From the NCBI RefSeq assembly GCF_000347635.1, contig NC_020514.1:3100001-3164000 (forward strand): a stretch of 64,000 nucleotides of DNA. Reading direction: 5' to 3'. Each line of letters begins with the position of its first letter. Positions within the stretch are counted from its first letter, which is position 1. The stretch is from Paraglaciecola psychrophila 170. GTDB lineage: Bacteria; Pseudomonadota; Gammaproteobacteria; Enterobacterales; Alteromonadaceae. The notes under the pieces were generated by a model. It was not told where the DNA came from. It did not search any database and saw only the letters and a list, made by a program, of their open reading frames with translations. The translations under genes were made by a program, and so were the position numbers. This document shows, one piece after another, positions 28,289-38,898 of the stretch.

Positions 28289-29369
28289 TTGAGTTCTCGC
28301 TTATTTCATAAGGGATACGAATATTAACTTTTATTCCCGTTGGATAATTATGAGATATCACAAAAGAATGTTTATTAAGATATAAAGCTTCTAATCGGTC
28401 TTTTATATTTTGTAACCCTACCCCGCCACTTTTACTGACAGGTAATTGTCCGTTTTTAATCTCAGCACCAGGACCATTGTCACTGACGTTTAGCATCAAA
28501 TCACGTCCAAAAGTTTTAGCTGAAATACTGATACATCCGCCAACTTCCATTCTGGATATGGCAAACTTTATCGAGTTTTCAATAATAGGCTGCAATATCA
28601 AACTGGGTACGAGTGCACTTTGAGTCTTTTCTTCTATATCCCAAACTACCGTTAGGCGGTCTTCAAATCTAACCTCTTCAATTTCCAAATACAGCTCTAA
28701 GGCTTGAATTTCTTGGATAAGAGGGACTCGCCGGATGGGGTCTTTATCAAGTGAGTAACGTAAAAAATCACTTAAACGGCTGACCATAGCCTCAGCCGTT
28801 TTGTTCTCTTTCATAAGAATAAGCGTTGAAATGGCATTCAGAGTATTAAAAAGAAAATGTGGATTCAACTGATATCTAAGCATTTTAATATGCGCCTGAT
28901 GCGCCATAGAGGATGCTTTAAGCACATTTTGCTTTTCTCTGAGTAACATCTGATAGTTTTTGACACCAAAATAAGCGCCGGTCCAACATCCAATCATGAT
29001 TAAAGAATTAATTGTATCCTTAAAATACCAGTACCATTCTTCAGGCCGATAGCCTTTTTTGTATATTTCCCAGTTATTGACGTTTTTAACCAAGGTCCAA
29101 ATCAATGCCGTAAAATACAAGCTAGCACCAACCATAATGAGCATTTTAAGCGGTGTTAAAGTCAATGCCTTACGATATATATATCGAAGTGGAATAGTCA
29201 GCAACCATCCTGCATAGGCATTAAGTACTATAACAAATAGCCATATACTGCGCATATCTTGTAGAAATGAGCCGATATAATAAACGATTGCAAAGCCACA
29301 CCAACCTGCTGTATGCAGGGTCCAAAACAACCGTTCTCGGCTATCGACTAATTTTTCCCACTTAGGCAC
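28266..29369 (-). CDS. LytS-type sensor histidine kinase
   Basis: The N-terminal half has four or five hydrophobic segments with no recognisable extracellular domain. The C-terminal half has the His_kinase motif QLNPHFLFNTLNAIS with the phospho-accepting His and an ATPase domain with VSDNGPGAE and GVGLQNIKDRLEALY. A GTG start (VPKWEK) is chosen since AGGA lies six bases before; a longer TTG reading adds ten residues. It overlaps its partner regulator by 23 bases, so the two are translationally coupled. Confidence 0.9.
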   Translation of the reverse strand: MPKWEKLVDSRERLFWTLHTAGWCGFAIVYYIGSFLQDMRSIWLFVIVLNAYAGWLLTIPLRYIYRKALTLTPLKMLIMVGASLYFTALIWTLVKNVNNWEIYKKGYRPEEWYWYFKDTINSLIMIGCWTGAYFGVKNYQMLLREKQNVLKASSMAHQAHIKMLRYQLNPHFLFNTLNAISTLILMKENKTAEAMVSRLSDFLRYSLDKDPIRRVPLIQEIQALELYLEIEEVRFEDRLTVVWDIEEKTQSALVPSLILQPIIENSIKFAISRMEVGGCISISAKTFGRDLMLNVSDNGPGAEIKNGQLPVSKSGGVGLQNIKDRLEALYLNKHSFVISHNYPTGIKVNIRIPYEISENSNDKKIEN

Positions 29370-29487
29370 ACATATTCCTGAATAATGAACAGTAAACAAG
29401 TATACAAAAAACAGGCTAAGGAAGCTCTCTCTTGGTCTTAGATTAGCGGTGTTTTATCGCAACGGATTGTAGAATTAAGCAGTTAGC

Positions 29488-29949
29488 TTAATAATTGATA
29501 TTTAAACGTTTTAGCCAGTGTACCCACCACCAAGCAGGCCCCACCAGTAAAAATTGAAAATCTTTTAAAAAGCTAGGTTTTTTACCTTCAATATTGTGTC
29601 CAATAAATTGCAAAATCCACATTACTACAAACAAAGCGACACTAAACTGCAAAACAGAAATATCTAGTAACTCAAGCAGAACAATTCCATACAAAGACAA
29701 TACGGATAGTAGCGTCATAGCGGCACCTATTGGTCCAGACAAACGAAAGTAATAATACAAGGTGGGAATAACCAGAACATGCGCCCACGTGACAGCGAAA
29801 TAATCTAGAAAAGCAGGCGTAGGAATAGACCATACAAGTGCTAGCGTAACAAAATATATTGCCGGTACTGCTATTGCATGTATAAGAATATTGGTTTTGT
29901 TTTTATGACTTTCGCCATACTCATTTAAAAGAAATTCTATTTGACGCAT
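29488..29949 (-). CDS. Mpo1-like DUF962 membrane protein
   Basis: The 153-residue protein has four predicted membrane helices and the DUF962 pattern. The beginning is NEYGESHKNKTNILIHAIAVP, followed by IGHNIEGKKPSFLKDFQFLLVGPAWWW. Conserved His residues in both segments match the iron-binding positions of yeast Mpo1, a dioxygenase acting in 2-hydroxy fatty acid alpha-oxidation. Activity of bacterial members is inferred from that relative. Confidence 0.85.
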   Translation of the reverse strand: MRQIEFLLNEYGESHKNKTNILIHAIAVPAIYFVTLALVWSIPTPAFLDYFAVTWAHVLVIPTLYYYFRLSGPIGAAMTLLSVLSLYGIVLLELLDISVLQFSVALFVVMWILQFIGHNIEGKKPSFLKDFQFLLVGPAWWWVHWLKRLNINY

Positions 29950-30042
29950 GTAAATCTCATCGACATGTTATTAACTCTATTTTAACAACTCAATCGACTT
30001 GCTTCAATTAAAAACTGTAAACTTAGCGATTATATTCACTAA

Positions 30043-30729
30043 TTAACCCGTCGATAACATTAGATCTTGCAATAACTGATTAACTTCTTCTTCAGGTGTC
30101 TCGAACTTGACGCCGTAATACAGGTATACCTCATCAGACTTAGTGTTCATAATAGTGCCAGTTAGGAAAATACTTTTATCTTTGGATACAACAAAATACA
30201 TTTTCACAACTTGTCTAAGTTTTGGCTTGGTCATGCTTGCACTTTTATTAATACTCATTCGGCAACCATTTACCGATATATCTAATACCAGAGAGTCGCA
30301 AATAACGGAATTACTTTTAGCATCAAGCATACTGGTTGCGATACGCGTTTGTGCTCTAGGTTCAATACGTAAATCTTGGCTTTGTATAACGAGAGGAAAG
30401 CTAGTAAAAATCAAATGACTTGGTTTCGTGGTAACGAGTATGACTTTAACTTTAAAGGCTATAATTTCGCCAGTATCGTCCTCAAGGATATATCTAGCAA
30501 TTAACGACTTATCTTTAAAAATCCCATCGCCCAATGATCCCCACTTACCTTCATCGGGGTATCTGAAAATCATACAACGCGTACCATCCATACCTACAAA
30601 CTCGGTTCTCACCCTTTTCGTAGTAGTGGCAGTAGACAATTGTAAATCAAGGGGTCTGCCGGGCCGCATGGAGCGGAGCTTTCTTAAATCTTCATTCGTC
30701 AGCCCAATTTTTTCCTGCAAAATTGCCAT
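30043..30729 (-). CDS. PilZ domain protein, probable c-di-GMP receptor
   Basis: The 228-residue protein has an N-terminal beta domain like those of flagellar brake proteins and a C-terminal PilZ domain. The c-di-GMP ligands are visible as RAQTR (RxxxR) in EPRAQTRIAT and as DISVNG (DxSxxG). It probably reports cyclic-di-GMP to a motility, pilus or envelope target. No operon partner is adjacent. Together with the HD-GYP and GGDEF proteins in this window it suggests active c-di-GMP control. Confidence 0.88.
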   Translation of the reverse strand: MAILQEKIGLTNEDLRKLRSMRPGRPLDLQLSTATTTKRVRTEFVGMDGTRCMIFRYPDEGKWGSLGDGIFKDKSLIARYILEDDTGEIIAFKVKVILVTTKPSHLIFTSFPLVIQSQDLRIEPRAQTRIATSMLDAKSNSVICDSLVLDISVNGCRMSINKSASMTKPKLRQVVKMYFVVSKDKSIFLTGTIMNTKSDEVYLYYGVKFETPEEEVNQLLQDLMLSTG

Positions 30730-30883
30730 TTAATTAATAACCCTTGAAGACCATTGTTGTTATGATTAGCTTTATGCATTCTAGATTGTTGTTAAATAAA
30801 GTGTACACATACAATAACTTACTACATTATTTATAAATATAAAGCATTATAATCTTTATATTTTCATTAAATAGAGAAACATT

Positions 30884-32680
30884 ATGCATATTCATCCCTC
30901 ACCCATTCATTACCATATTAACGTTTCATCTATCCCGGGGCATGTATTTGATGTCAGATTACACATTAAAAATCCTGATGAAAATGGTCAAATCCTAACC
31001 TTACCCGCTTGGATACCAGGAAGTTATATGATCCGTGATTTTGCCAAAAACATTGTCAAAATTAGTGCTCAGGATGATATGGGCACAGATATAAACATCC
31101 AAAAACTCGACAAACAAACTTGGCAAGCACAAGCAGTTAGCACAACGTTGACCATTCAATACCAAATTTATGCTTTCGATCTATCGGTTAGAAGCGCCTA
31201 CATAAATGATGAAATGGCATTTTTAAATGGTACCAATATGTTTTTGGCAGTTGTTGGACAAACAGATCAACCTTGTGGGTTAACGTTGCAAAAACCTGTA
31301 CAACCAGAATTATCTCACTGGCAGGTTGCCACTACTATGCCAACAGAGATGCAAGATACACATGCATTTGGTGAATATTATGCGGATAACTACGAAGGGT
31401 TGATCGATCATCCAGTACTAATGGGTGAGTTTGATATTTTGCCATTTTCTGCCGCTGGTGTGGAGTTTGAACTAATACTTGCAGGTGGACATCAAGCCGA
31501 TGTTCAACGCATAACAAAAGATTTAACCAAGGTGTGCCAGCACCATATTGATTTTTTTGCAGATACTCCTCCGGTTAAACGTTATCAGTTTATCACGCTG
31601 CTAACAGATAATGCTTTTGGTGGTTTAGAACATATGAGCTCAACAGCGTTAATGTACAGTAGAAATGATTTACCAAGCTTGTCTGATGCGGAAAAAATGA
31701 CCGATGGATATCGCGTATTTCTAAGTTTGTGTAGTCATGAGTTTTTTCATACTTGGCATGTAAAGAGGATCAAACCTGAAGAGTTGTTTGGTGCAGCATT
31801 AGACAAAGAGCGATACACAGAACAATTATGGATTTATGAGGGTTTTACTAGCTACTACGACGATTTTAGTCTTTTAAGATGTGGTCTTATTACCCAAACT
31901 GAATATCTAAAAGTAGTCGGCCAAAACCTCACTCGGTTACTACGTAATAAAGGGCGATTTAAACAAACCATTACCGAGTCTAGTTTTGATGCTTGGACTA
32001 AGTTTTACAAACAAGATGAAAGTGCCGTTAATAACATTGTTAGTTATTATAATAAAGGTGCCGTATTAGCTATGTGTTTGGATTTACTGATAAAAAGCGA
32101 AAGTGATGGAAATTACAGTTTAGATGACGTGATGCGGAATTTGTGGGAGCAGTACGGAAAACTCGCAATTCCTACCCCAGTAGACGTTATTCAGAATATT
32201 GTAAAAACACAGCTGAATTTAGACTTAAATGCTTTTTTTCAATCTGCATTATATTCCACCGAAGAGTTACCATTCAATGAACTGCTTGAGAAATTTGGCG
32301 TTGAGTGTCATTTTTTACCTAGAGAAAACTTGGATGACAAGGGCGGTGAAATGACAACATCTCCAATAAAAATCGACTTTGGAGCACAAATAAAAATGCA
32401 AGAGATAGGTGTACAAATCATCCAAGTCACAGAGCAAACTGCGGCCTATGAGTCTGGATTACAAGTTGGTGATGTGTTGATAGCCATCAATAAATGGGTG
32501 GTGAGTAAAGAAAATTTAATCCCACAGCTAAATCATTTAACGATTGGTCAAACCGTGCAACTGAATGTGATACGTGACAAAAAACTCAAGCCATTGACCT
32601 TTTTAGCCAGAGCAGCATCCAAAGACACCATAGCCCTAGAAGTAATCGAACAACAGCAATGTAATAGATGGTTAAGTTAA
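30884..32680 (+). CDS. M61 family glycyl aminopeptidase with PDZ domain
   Basis: The 598-residue cytoplasmic zinc peptidase has an N-terminal beta domain, a central catalytic domain with HEFFHTWHVKRIKPEEL (HExxH) and the downstream zinc ligand region EGFTSYYDD, plus a substrate-binding GGLEHMSST. A C-terminal PDZ domain lies near residues 500-585 (YESGLQVGDVLIAIN). No signal peptide is visible. The gene is monocistronic and its stop lies inside a long inverted repeat. Confidence 0.92.
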   Translation: MHIHPSPIHYHINVSSIPGHVFDVRLHIKNPDENGQILTLPAWIPGSYMIRDFAKNIVKISAQDDMGTDINIQKLDKQTWQAQAVSTTLTIQYQIYAFDLSVRSAYINDEMAFLNGTNMFLAVVGQTDQPCGLTLQKPVQPELSHWQVATTMPTEMQDTHAFGEYYADNYEGLIDHPVLMGEFDILPFSAAGVEFELILAGGHQADVQRITKDLTKVCQHHIDFFADTPPVKRYQFITLLTDNAFGGLEHMSSTALMYSRNDLPSLSDAEKMTDGYRVFLSLCSHEFFHTWHVKRIKPEELFGAALDKERYTEQLWIYEGFTSYYDDFSLLRCGLITQTEYLKVVGQNLTRLLRNKGRFKQTITESSFDAWTKFYKQDESAVNNIVSYYNKGAVLAMCLDLLIKSESDGNYSLDDVMRNLWEQYGKLAIPTPVDVIQNIVKTQLNLDLNAFFQSALYSTEELPFNELLEKFGVECHFLPRENLDDKGGEMTTSPIKIDFGAQIKMQEIGVQIIQVTEQTAAYESGLQVGDVLIAINKWVVSKENLIPQLNHLTIGQTVQLNVIRDKKLKPLTFLARAASKDTIALEVIEQQQCNRWLS

Positions 32681-32696
32681 TCATCTATTACATTGC
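32656..32696. repeat. Perfect 15-bp inverted repeat spanning the M61 stop codon
   Basis: GCAATGTAATAGATG (32656-32670) and CATCTATTACATTGC (32682-32696) are exact inverted copies around an 11-base loop that contains the peptidase stop codon. No T-tract follows, so it is not a standard terminator. Confidence 0.85.
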
Positions 32697-33466
32697 TTCG
32701 GTTTAATAAGCCAAATAACTAAATAACTAAATAACCTCAATAAGCTTAGAAAAATAACATTTTAGATGACGATAATTAAGGGAAAGCACCAACCTTTCAT
32801 TTCTCATGGGTATTTATACAAATTTGATATGCGTGTGGCTCTATATTGCTCGTGCACGCGTAATTATGAATCCCAACATTCCTTTTATTTACTCTTAATT
32901 GCTAGGAATACATGAGTCTTAAAATATTTGATAAAAGTACACACTGTCTTTCGAAATATATAAATCTTTCAGAACACTTACAAAATAACAGCAGTCAGCC
33001 TGATAACGGCTTAATGTTGACACCACGAGTCTGCTACAAGATAAATCACCATCATTTATAAAAGTAAATGTCATATTAAGTCTCCGCTTAATTTAATAAA
33101 ACGGTTGTAAATTCGGTTTCATTAACATTTACGTTACACATGCCAGCTTATGACTTTACCCCTTCTAGATTATTAATTTTTTGCCATAAGAAAAAGTAGA
33201 GAGAACAAAATAATATTATTTAGAAAAAACCAAATGACCGTCACTTATTATAATTGCTCAACCAGTGTTTGCTTAAAATTAAAATATGTAACTGTTCAGG
33301 TTTTAAAGACGCTTTTTGAAGGAACCTTAAAAAAGTTATGAAAACCAATACCTAAGTATCACATCATAGATTTTTGATTCAATTCAAATCGGTTTCAATA
33401 GATTCCTGAAAACGCTGCAACGTCAGCAACGTTTGCAAATAAACTTAATCACCGAGGAAATTAACC
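32697..33466. other. Long intergenic region before the DUF3718 gene
   Basis: This AT-rich 770-base gap has no gene I can support. A 49-codon frame at 32912-33061 has an AGGA before its ATG but no family resemblance. The last 30 bases hold the GAGGAAA ribosome site of the next gene. No repeat of the genome family found elsewhere is present. Confidence 0.4.
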
Positions 33467-33862
33467 ATGTTGAAAATTGTTAAAACTTCTATCGCTATCG
33501 CAACCGCTTCTTTACTATTTGCTGGCAACGCTCAAGCCGATGTTAGCGAAGCTTTACAAAATATCTGCACTATTGTCAAAGCAGATGATAAAGGCGAGTT
33601 ACGTAAAAAAATGAAACGCGTTCAGTCTGACTTTAGACTTAAGCTTAAAGATTACTACTCAGGTGTGTCATGTGGTGGTAACAGCCTTATTCGCACAGCA
33701 ATGCTCAACGATGCTGTTGAAACAGGCACCTTGATGGTTAAGAAGATGCCAAAGGGTGACTTAAGCTCACCAGAATCAGACGGAAAAACAGTATTGGTAT
33801 GGGCTTCTGAAAATGGTTTAGATGCTTCAGCTATCGTTGCGGCTCTTAAAGACAGAATATAA
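33467..33862 (+). CDS. Secreted DUF3718 protein
   Basis: The 131-residue protein has a Sec signal peptide cleaved after AQA (about residue 24). The DUF3718 body follows: ALQNICTIVKADDKGELRKKMKR, then YYSGVSCGGNSLIRTA. The two cysteines could form a disulfide. These small periplasmic proteins are frequent in Alteromonadales, with no known function. A strong GAGGAAA site precedes the ATG, suggesting high expression, and a terminator follows. Confidence 0.85.
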   Translation: MLKIVKTSIAIATASLLFAGNAQADVSEALQNICTIVKADDKGELRKKMKRVQSDFRLKLKDYYSGVSCGGNSLIRTAMLNDAVETGTLMVKKMPKGDLSSPESDGKTVLVWASENGLDASAIVAALKDRI

Positions 33863-33962
33863 ACTGCGCGCGAAACAAGAATTGTTCTTGAACGAACTTG
33901 GCTGCGGCCACCGAAACGTTCAACATGGTAGGTAGGTTTCTTTAATCAAGTAACCTTACCTA

Positions 33963-33991
33963 AAAAACGGCCTCTTCTGAGGCCGTTTTTT
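33963..33991 (+). terminator. Rho-independent terminator after DUF3718 gene
   Basis: ACGGCCTC pairs with GAGGCCGT around loop TTCT, with flanking A and T runs extending the stem. Confidence 0.92.
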
Positions 33992-34054
33992 ATTGTCTGA
34001 ACACAAAGGTACAACACACAAAACAAAAAAGTTTTAAACCATCGATGGAAACGA

Positions 34055-34150
34055 GTGCACCGAGGAAAAGGAAAATAATATTTATTATGTGTTCCTCGGC
34101 TCGCGGCACCCAGAGCAGCAAAGCCTCTTTTTACTCAGTGATGCAAAACG
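34055..34150. repeat. Divergent copy of the CCTCGGTGGTGC repeat family
   Basis: GTGCACCGAGGAAAAGG, a later TTCCTCGGC and a closing GATGCAAAACGCTTT echo the inverted ends of the repeats at 41003 and 49606. The interior differs. It fills the gap between the DUF3718 terminator and rmuC. Confidence 0.5.
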
Positions 34151-34191
34151 CTTTTAGAGAAACGTAAGGCTATTAAGATTGTCGCTGCTTT

Positions 34192-35683
34192 TTATACTTC
34201 ATCATCCTCAATTTCGGCGTTACCCAGCAAAATTCCATCTAACTTTTTATTGCTCTGTACACCTAATTTTCGGAACTGCTCTACTTGTCTTACAAGGTTG
34301 CCTTTACCTGTAGACAGTTTGTTCATCGCACCTTCATAACTTTTCTGACTCGATTCTATAGCTTTACCTACTTTATCCATATCGACCATAAATCCGTGGA
34401 ACTTGTCGTATAACTTGGCTGCGTTGTCAGCAATTTTCTCGGCATTTTGATTCTGGTATTCGTATTGCCAAATATTGTTGATTGTACGCAGTGCCACCAG
34501 CAAATTCGTCGGGCTAACCAGCATGATATTGTTATCAAAAGCCAGTTTCATTAATTCAGGTGCTTGATCTGCACCAAGTAAAAATGCCGACTCAATAGGA
34601 ATAAACATCAACACATAATCTAAAGTGCGAATACCTTTTAAATCCTGATAGTCTTTTTTACCGAGTTCTTTTATATGATTTCGCAACGAGTTGACATGTT
34701 CTTTTAAGTGCACAGCGCGTGCTAATTCATCGTCATGTTCATTAAAATAACGCTCGTAGGCAGCAAGCGATACTTTTGAGTCAATCACCACATCCTTGTC
34801 GTTAGGCAAATGCACAACCACATCAGGCTGGAAACTTTTTCCATGTTCATTTTTTAAGGCAACTTGAGTATCAAACTCGTGACCTTCGCGCAATCCAGAT
34901 TCTTTCAACACTCTTTCTAAAAACCACCTCGCCCCAGTTACCTTGGACTTTGTTATCCCCTTTTAAGGCTTTCGTTAACGCGGCGGCGTCATGAGTGATT
35001 TGTTGGTTAAGCTCTTTTAAGCCTAAAATTTCAGTCTTAAGGGATGCTCTCTCCTGCCCTTCTTTAACATATTGATCTGTGACCTGTTTTTTAAAGCCTT
35101 CAATCTGCTCTTTTAAAGGTGACAAAATAGAATCCAAGCCAGCCTTACTCGATTGGCTAAACTTTTCTTGTTTCTGTTCAAATATTTTATTGGCAATATT
35201 TTCGAATTGTTCTTGCAAGCGTTTTTCGGCCACTTCTAGCAACTGTAATTTATCTTTACTGGCAATTTGCTCTTGTTCAAATCGGGCTGCTTGTGACTCA
35301 AGTTGGGTGCGTAATTCAGATGCAACCTTACTGCTTTGTTGATATTGCTGTTGCCAATAGTTTTTTTCTATTTCGAGTTCAGAAATCCTTTCTACTCGCT
35401 GTGTTAACTGCCCTAACTTATTTTGTGTATACATTTGTTCTTGTTGAGCTGAGCGTTGCTCTGATGTTAACTCTTTTATCAGCAAAATTTGTTGAGCTAG
35501 TTGGTCTCTTAATTGAGTTTCTTGTTGAGCCGCAAACAAACTATTGTATTCGATTGTCTGCTGCGCTCGCTTCTTGGCTCTGATGCCAGTAATCAGGGCG
35601 CCAATTATGCACCCTAATAAAAATAGACCGACAAAAATAGCATTGGGTATTGTCAGTAAAGTAGCGGCGTTAAATTGACTCAT
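34192..35683 (-). CDS. rmuC: DNA recombination protein RmuC, frameshifted
   Basis: RmuC limits recombination at inverted repeats and has a PD-(D/E)XK-type nuclease core. The first frame begins MSQFNAATLLTIPN with one membrane helix, then a long coiled coil and ends KGDNKVQGNWGEVV. The second resumes LKESGLREGHEFDTQVALKN and contains QPDVVVHLPNDKDVVIDSKVSL, the nuclease-like core. Removing one A from the run 34920-34924 joins them into 496 residues. Start chosen at the Met just before the helix; an upstream reading adds 12 residues. Confidence 0.87.
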
Positions 35684-35789
35684 AGTGAGGTGTTTTACTC
35701 TTGTTGTAACATTTACCAATAAAAAAGGCGATAAATCATCACTGTAATTTACCGCCGATATATGCAGAATAAGCTCTGTCTAAAACAAC

Positions 35790-37307
35790 TTATTTTTCAA
35801 TTTCAGCTATTTTAATTTTCCAAATAGCGGGTCCTGTTTCATGCGCATTGGCTCCGGTGCTATCAACAGCCACGGTCACTGGCATATCCACTACATCAAA
35901 TTCGTAGATTGCTTCCATGCCTAAATCTTCAAAAGCTACGACGCGCGCCTTTTTAATCGCTTTAGACACTAAATATGCAGCACCACCCACAGCCATTAAG
36001 TACACAGACTTATGCTTGGCAATACTGGCTACCGTAGCAGGACCACGTTCAGCTTTTCCAATCATGCCACTGATGCCGGTTTGCTCTAACATCATGTCTG
36101 TAAATTTATCCATCCGAGTAGCCGTTGTGGGCCCTGCCGGACCTACCGCTTCGTCACGAACCGCGTCTACTGGGCCAACGTAATAAATAAACTTATTATC
36201 GAAGTCCACGCCCTCTGGCAAACCTTCACCATTCGATAACATGGTTTGAATACGTTTGTGGGCAGCATCTCGTCCCGTTAACATTTTACCTGACAATAAA
36301 ACCGTTTCACCAACTTTCCAATCTTGTATATCTTCTTTAGTCACAGTGTTTAAATCAACATGTCGGGTGCCCTCACCTACTTCCCAGGTCACTTTTGGCC
36401 AGTCTTCTAATTTAGGTGGGGTAAATTCAGCAGGCCCTGACCCATCTAAACGAAAATGCGCATGACGGGTTGCGGCACAATTAGGGATCATCGCAACAGG
36501 TTTTGATGCAGCGTGAGTGGGACATGACATGATCTTAATATCCACTACTGTTGTTAAACCACCTAACCCCTGGGCACCAATACCTAAGGCGTTAACCTTT
36601 TTGAATATATCTAAACGTAACTTTTCTTCAGTTGTCTCGGCGCCTCTATCCATTAATTCTTGAATATCCACAGGATCCATTAAGCTTTCTTTCGCCATAA
36701 CTGCGGCCTTTTCAGCCGTGCCGCCAATGCCTATCCCTAACATCCCAGGTGGACACCAACCCGCGCCCATAGTGGGCAATGTTTTAACTACCCAATCAGC
36801 AATATCATCACTAGGGTTAAGCATGACCATTTTAGATTTATTTTCAGAGCCGCCACCTTTGGCTGCAATCATAATTTCAATTTCACCACCGGACACAGTA
36901 TCGATATGCACAACTGCCGGTGTATTGTCTTTCGTGTTGACTCGCTTACCTGCAGGATCGGCGACAATCGATGCACGTAATGGATTATCTGGATTTAAAT
37001 AAGCACGGCGAGTACCTTCATCAACCATTTGTTGCACGGTTAAGTCTGTTTTATCCCACTGCACACCCATACCGATTTTCACAAAACAGGTCACTATGCC
37101 GGTGTCTTGACACAACGGGCGTTTGCCCTCAGCCGACATACGCGAGTTGATGAGTATCTGCGCCATGGCATCTTTTGCCGCTTGACTTTGTTCTTTGTTG
37201 TAAGCCTTTTCGACCGCTTTGATGTAATCAAGGGGGTGATAATAGGAAATAAACTGTAAAGACTCTTCAATACTGTCGATAAAATCTTGCTGACGGATAA
37301 CAGCCAT
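35790..37307 (-). CDS. Class I (iron-sulfur) fumarate hydratase
   Basis: This interconverts fumarate and malate in the TCA cycle with an oxygen-sensitive [4Fe-4S] cluster. The 505-residue fused alpha-beta enzyme has cluster cysteines in CQDTGIVT, GAGWCPPGMLG and SCPTHAASKPV, and conserved GGSENKSKM and NCAATRHAHF segments. It corresponds to FumA/FumB in E. coli, but which cannot be told. A single gene, divergent from pabB. Confidence 0.95.
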   Translation of the reverse strand: MAVIRQQDFIDSIEESLQFISYYHPLDYIKAVEKAYNKEQSQAAKDAMAQILINSRMSAEGKRPLCQDTGIVTCFVKIGMGVQWDKTDLTVQQMVDEGTRRAYLNPDNPLRASIVADPAGKRVNTKDNTPAVVHIDTVSGGEIEIMIAAKGGGSENKSKMVMLNPSDDIADWVVKTLPTMGAGWCPPGMLGIGIGGTAEKAAVMAKESLMDPVDIQELMDRGAETTEEKLRLDIFKKVNALGIGAQGLGGLTTVVDIKIMSCPTHAASKPVAMIPNCAATRHAHFRLDGSGPAEFTPPKLEDWPKVTWEVGEGTRHVDLNTVTKEDIQDWKVGETVLLSGKMLTGRDAAHKRIQTMLSNGEGLPEGVDFDNKFIYYVGPVDAVRDEAVGPAGPTTATRMDKFTDMMLEQTGISGMIGKAERGPATVASIAKHKSVYLMAVGGAAYLVSKAIKKARVVAFEDLGMEAIYEFDVVDMPVTVAVDSTGANAHETGPAIWKIKIAEIEK

Positions 37308-37440
37308 GGATGCCTCTTAAATTTTCTGGTTAAATTTTCACTTATTGATATGATAACCTGATCGCACAGTTTGCTCCACGACAATATGGCTGCACTGTCA
37401 GTAACACATCAACTGTTTTTAGGTACACAAAGTAGTCATC

Positions 37441-38898
37441 ATGAACAACCACACTTATTCATTAACAATCAGCCCCCTTAAAATATCTAACGACTATTCA
37501 ATGGCAAACTTATTTGCTCACTTTGCTGATAAACCTTGGGCAATGCTTTTAGACTCTGCTAATAGTAAACGTCAGGATGGCCGCTTCGATATTATGGTTG
37601 CCAATCCGATTGCCACCATCACCACCATCGGCAACACCAGCAATGTGTGGCAACAAGACGCGGATCTAAATCAAGAAAGCTCACTCAACCCTTTGTCTTT
37701 AGTGCAAAACATGCTTGAAAAACACATGCCTAACCATAAAGTCAAATCAGTTAACAAGTTTAACCTGCCATTTATGGCAGGTGCACTAGGTTTGTTTGGT
37801 TATGACTTAGGTAAATGTTTTGAAAACTTGCCGAATAAAAATGAAAATGAGTATTCAACTCCAGATATGGCGATAGGCATTTACGCATGGAGCATCATTA
37901 AGGACAATATTACTCAGCAATTTTATCTATGTTATTTGGACCAATACCCCCATCCATCTAGCAACCACATACAACAATTAGTTGAGTGTGATAACACCTC
38001 ACAATCCTTTAGTTTAACCAGTGATTGGCAAGCTAATATGAGTCAAGAGCAATATACACAAAAGCTGTCGTGTATTTCGGCCTACTTGCAAGCCGGAGAT
38101 TGTTATCAAATTAACTTAGCGCAGCGTTTTTCAGCCCATTATATGGGTGACGAATGGCAAGCATATCAGCAGTTAAGAGTAGCAAATCATGCACCCTTTT
38201 CTGCATTTATACGCTTGGCAGACAGCGTAGTAATAAGTATTTCTCCCGAACGATTTATATCGGTTAATGAGGGCATGGTTCAAACAAAACCCATTAAAGG
38301 AACCAGACTCCGCAGCAAAGACCTTGAGCAAGATCAACTACAAATTGACTCGTTATTAAGTGCAGAAAAAGATCGCGCTGAAAATTTGATGATTGTTGAT
38401 TTACTGCGTAATGATTTAAGTAAACACTGCCAGCCGGGCACTGTCAATGTGCCCGATCTGTTTAAATTAGAAAGCTTTGCCGCAGTTCATCATCTAGTGA
38501 GTACCGTCACAGGTAAGCTAAAAGCAACCAGCAACCCTATAGATTTATTGCAAGGTGCGTTTCCCGGAGGCTCAATTACCGGAGCCCCAAAAATACGTGC
38601 TATGCAGATTATTGACGAGCTAGAACCTAACAACCGTAACATTTACTGCGGCAGTATTGGCTATCTAGGCGTGTTTGGCGACATGGACACCAATATTTGT
38701 ATTCGTACTCTGCTTTGCGAGCAATCACGCGAAAAATCCAACAATCAAAAAATAATGCATTGCTGGGCAGGCGGAGGCATCGTACTTGACTCTAACGCAA
38801 AAGATGAATATCAAGAAAGTCTAGATAAAGTATCAAAAATATTACCTGTCTTGAGTCAATACTCCTCATTGTCCAAACTTAGGAAGGCACGTGGATAA
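37441..38898 (+). CDS. pabB: Aminodeoxychorismate synthase component I
   Basis: PabB aminates chorismate on the route to p-aminobenzoate and folate. The 485-residue protein shows the PabB-specific motif KPIKGTRLR, whose lysine forms the covalent intermediate; TrpE has PIAGT there. Chorismate-site segments GAFPGGSITGAPK and CWAGGGIV are also intact. It overlaps the Nudix gene by eight bases. The glutamine amidotransferase partner pabA is not in this window. Confidence 0.94.
   Translation: MNNHTYSLTISPLKISNDYSMANLFAHFADKPWAMLLDSANSKRQDGRFDIMVANPIATITTIGNTSNVWQQDADLNQESSLNPLSLVQNMLEKHMPNHKVKSVNKFNLPFMAGALGLFGYDLGKCFENLPNKNENEYSTPDMAIGIYAWSIIKDNITQQFYLCYLDQYPHPSSNHIQQLVECDNTSQSFSLTSDWQANMSQEQYTQKLSCISAYLQAGDCYQINLAQRFSAHYMGDEWQAYQQLRVANHAPFSAFIRLADSVVISISPERFISVNEGMVQTKPIKGTRLRSKDLEQDQLQIDSLLSAEKDRAENLMIVDLLRNDLSKHCQPGTVNVPDLFKLESFAAVHHLVSTVTGKLKATSNPIDLLQGAFPGGSITGAPKIRAMQIIDELEPNNRNIYCGSIGYLGVFGDMDTNICIRTLLCEQSREKSNNQKIMHCWAGGGIVLDSNAKDEYQESLDKVSKILPVLSQYSSLSKLRKARG

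Noticed and set aside
32912..33061. 49-codon frame with AGGA before the ATG
   Set aside because: Composition resembles noncoding AT-rich DNA and the product has no recognisable feature; not enough to call a gene.
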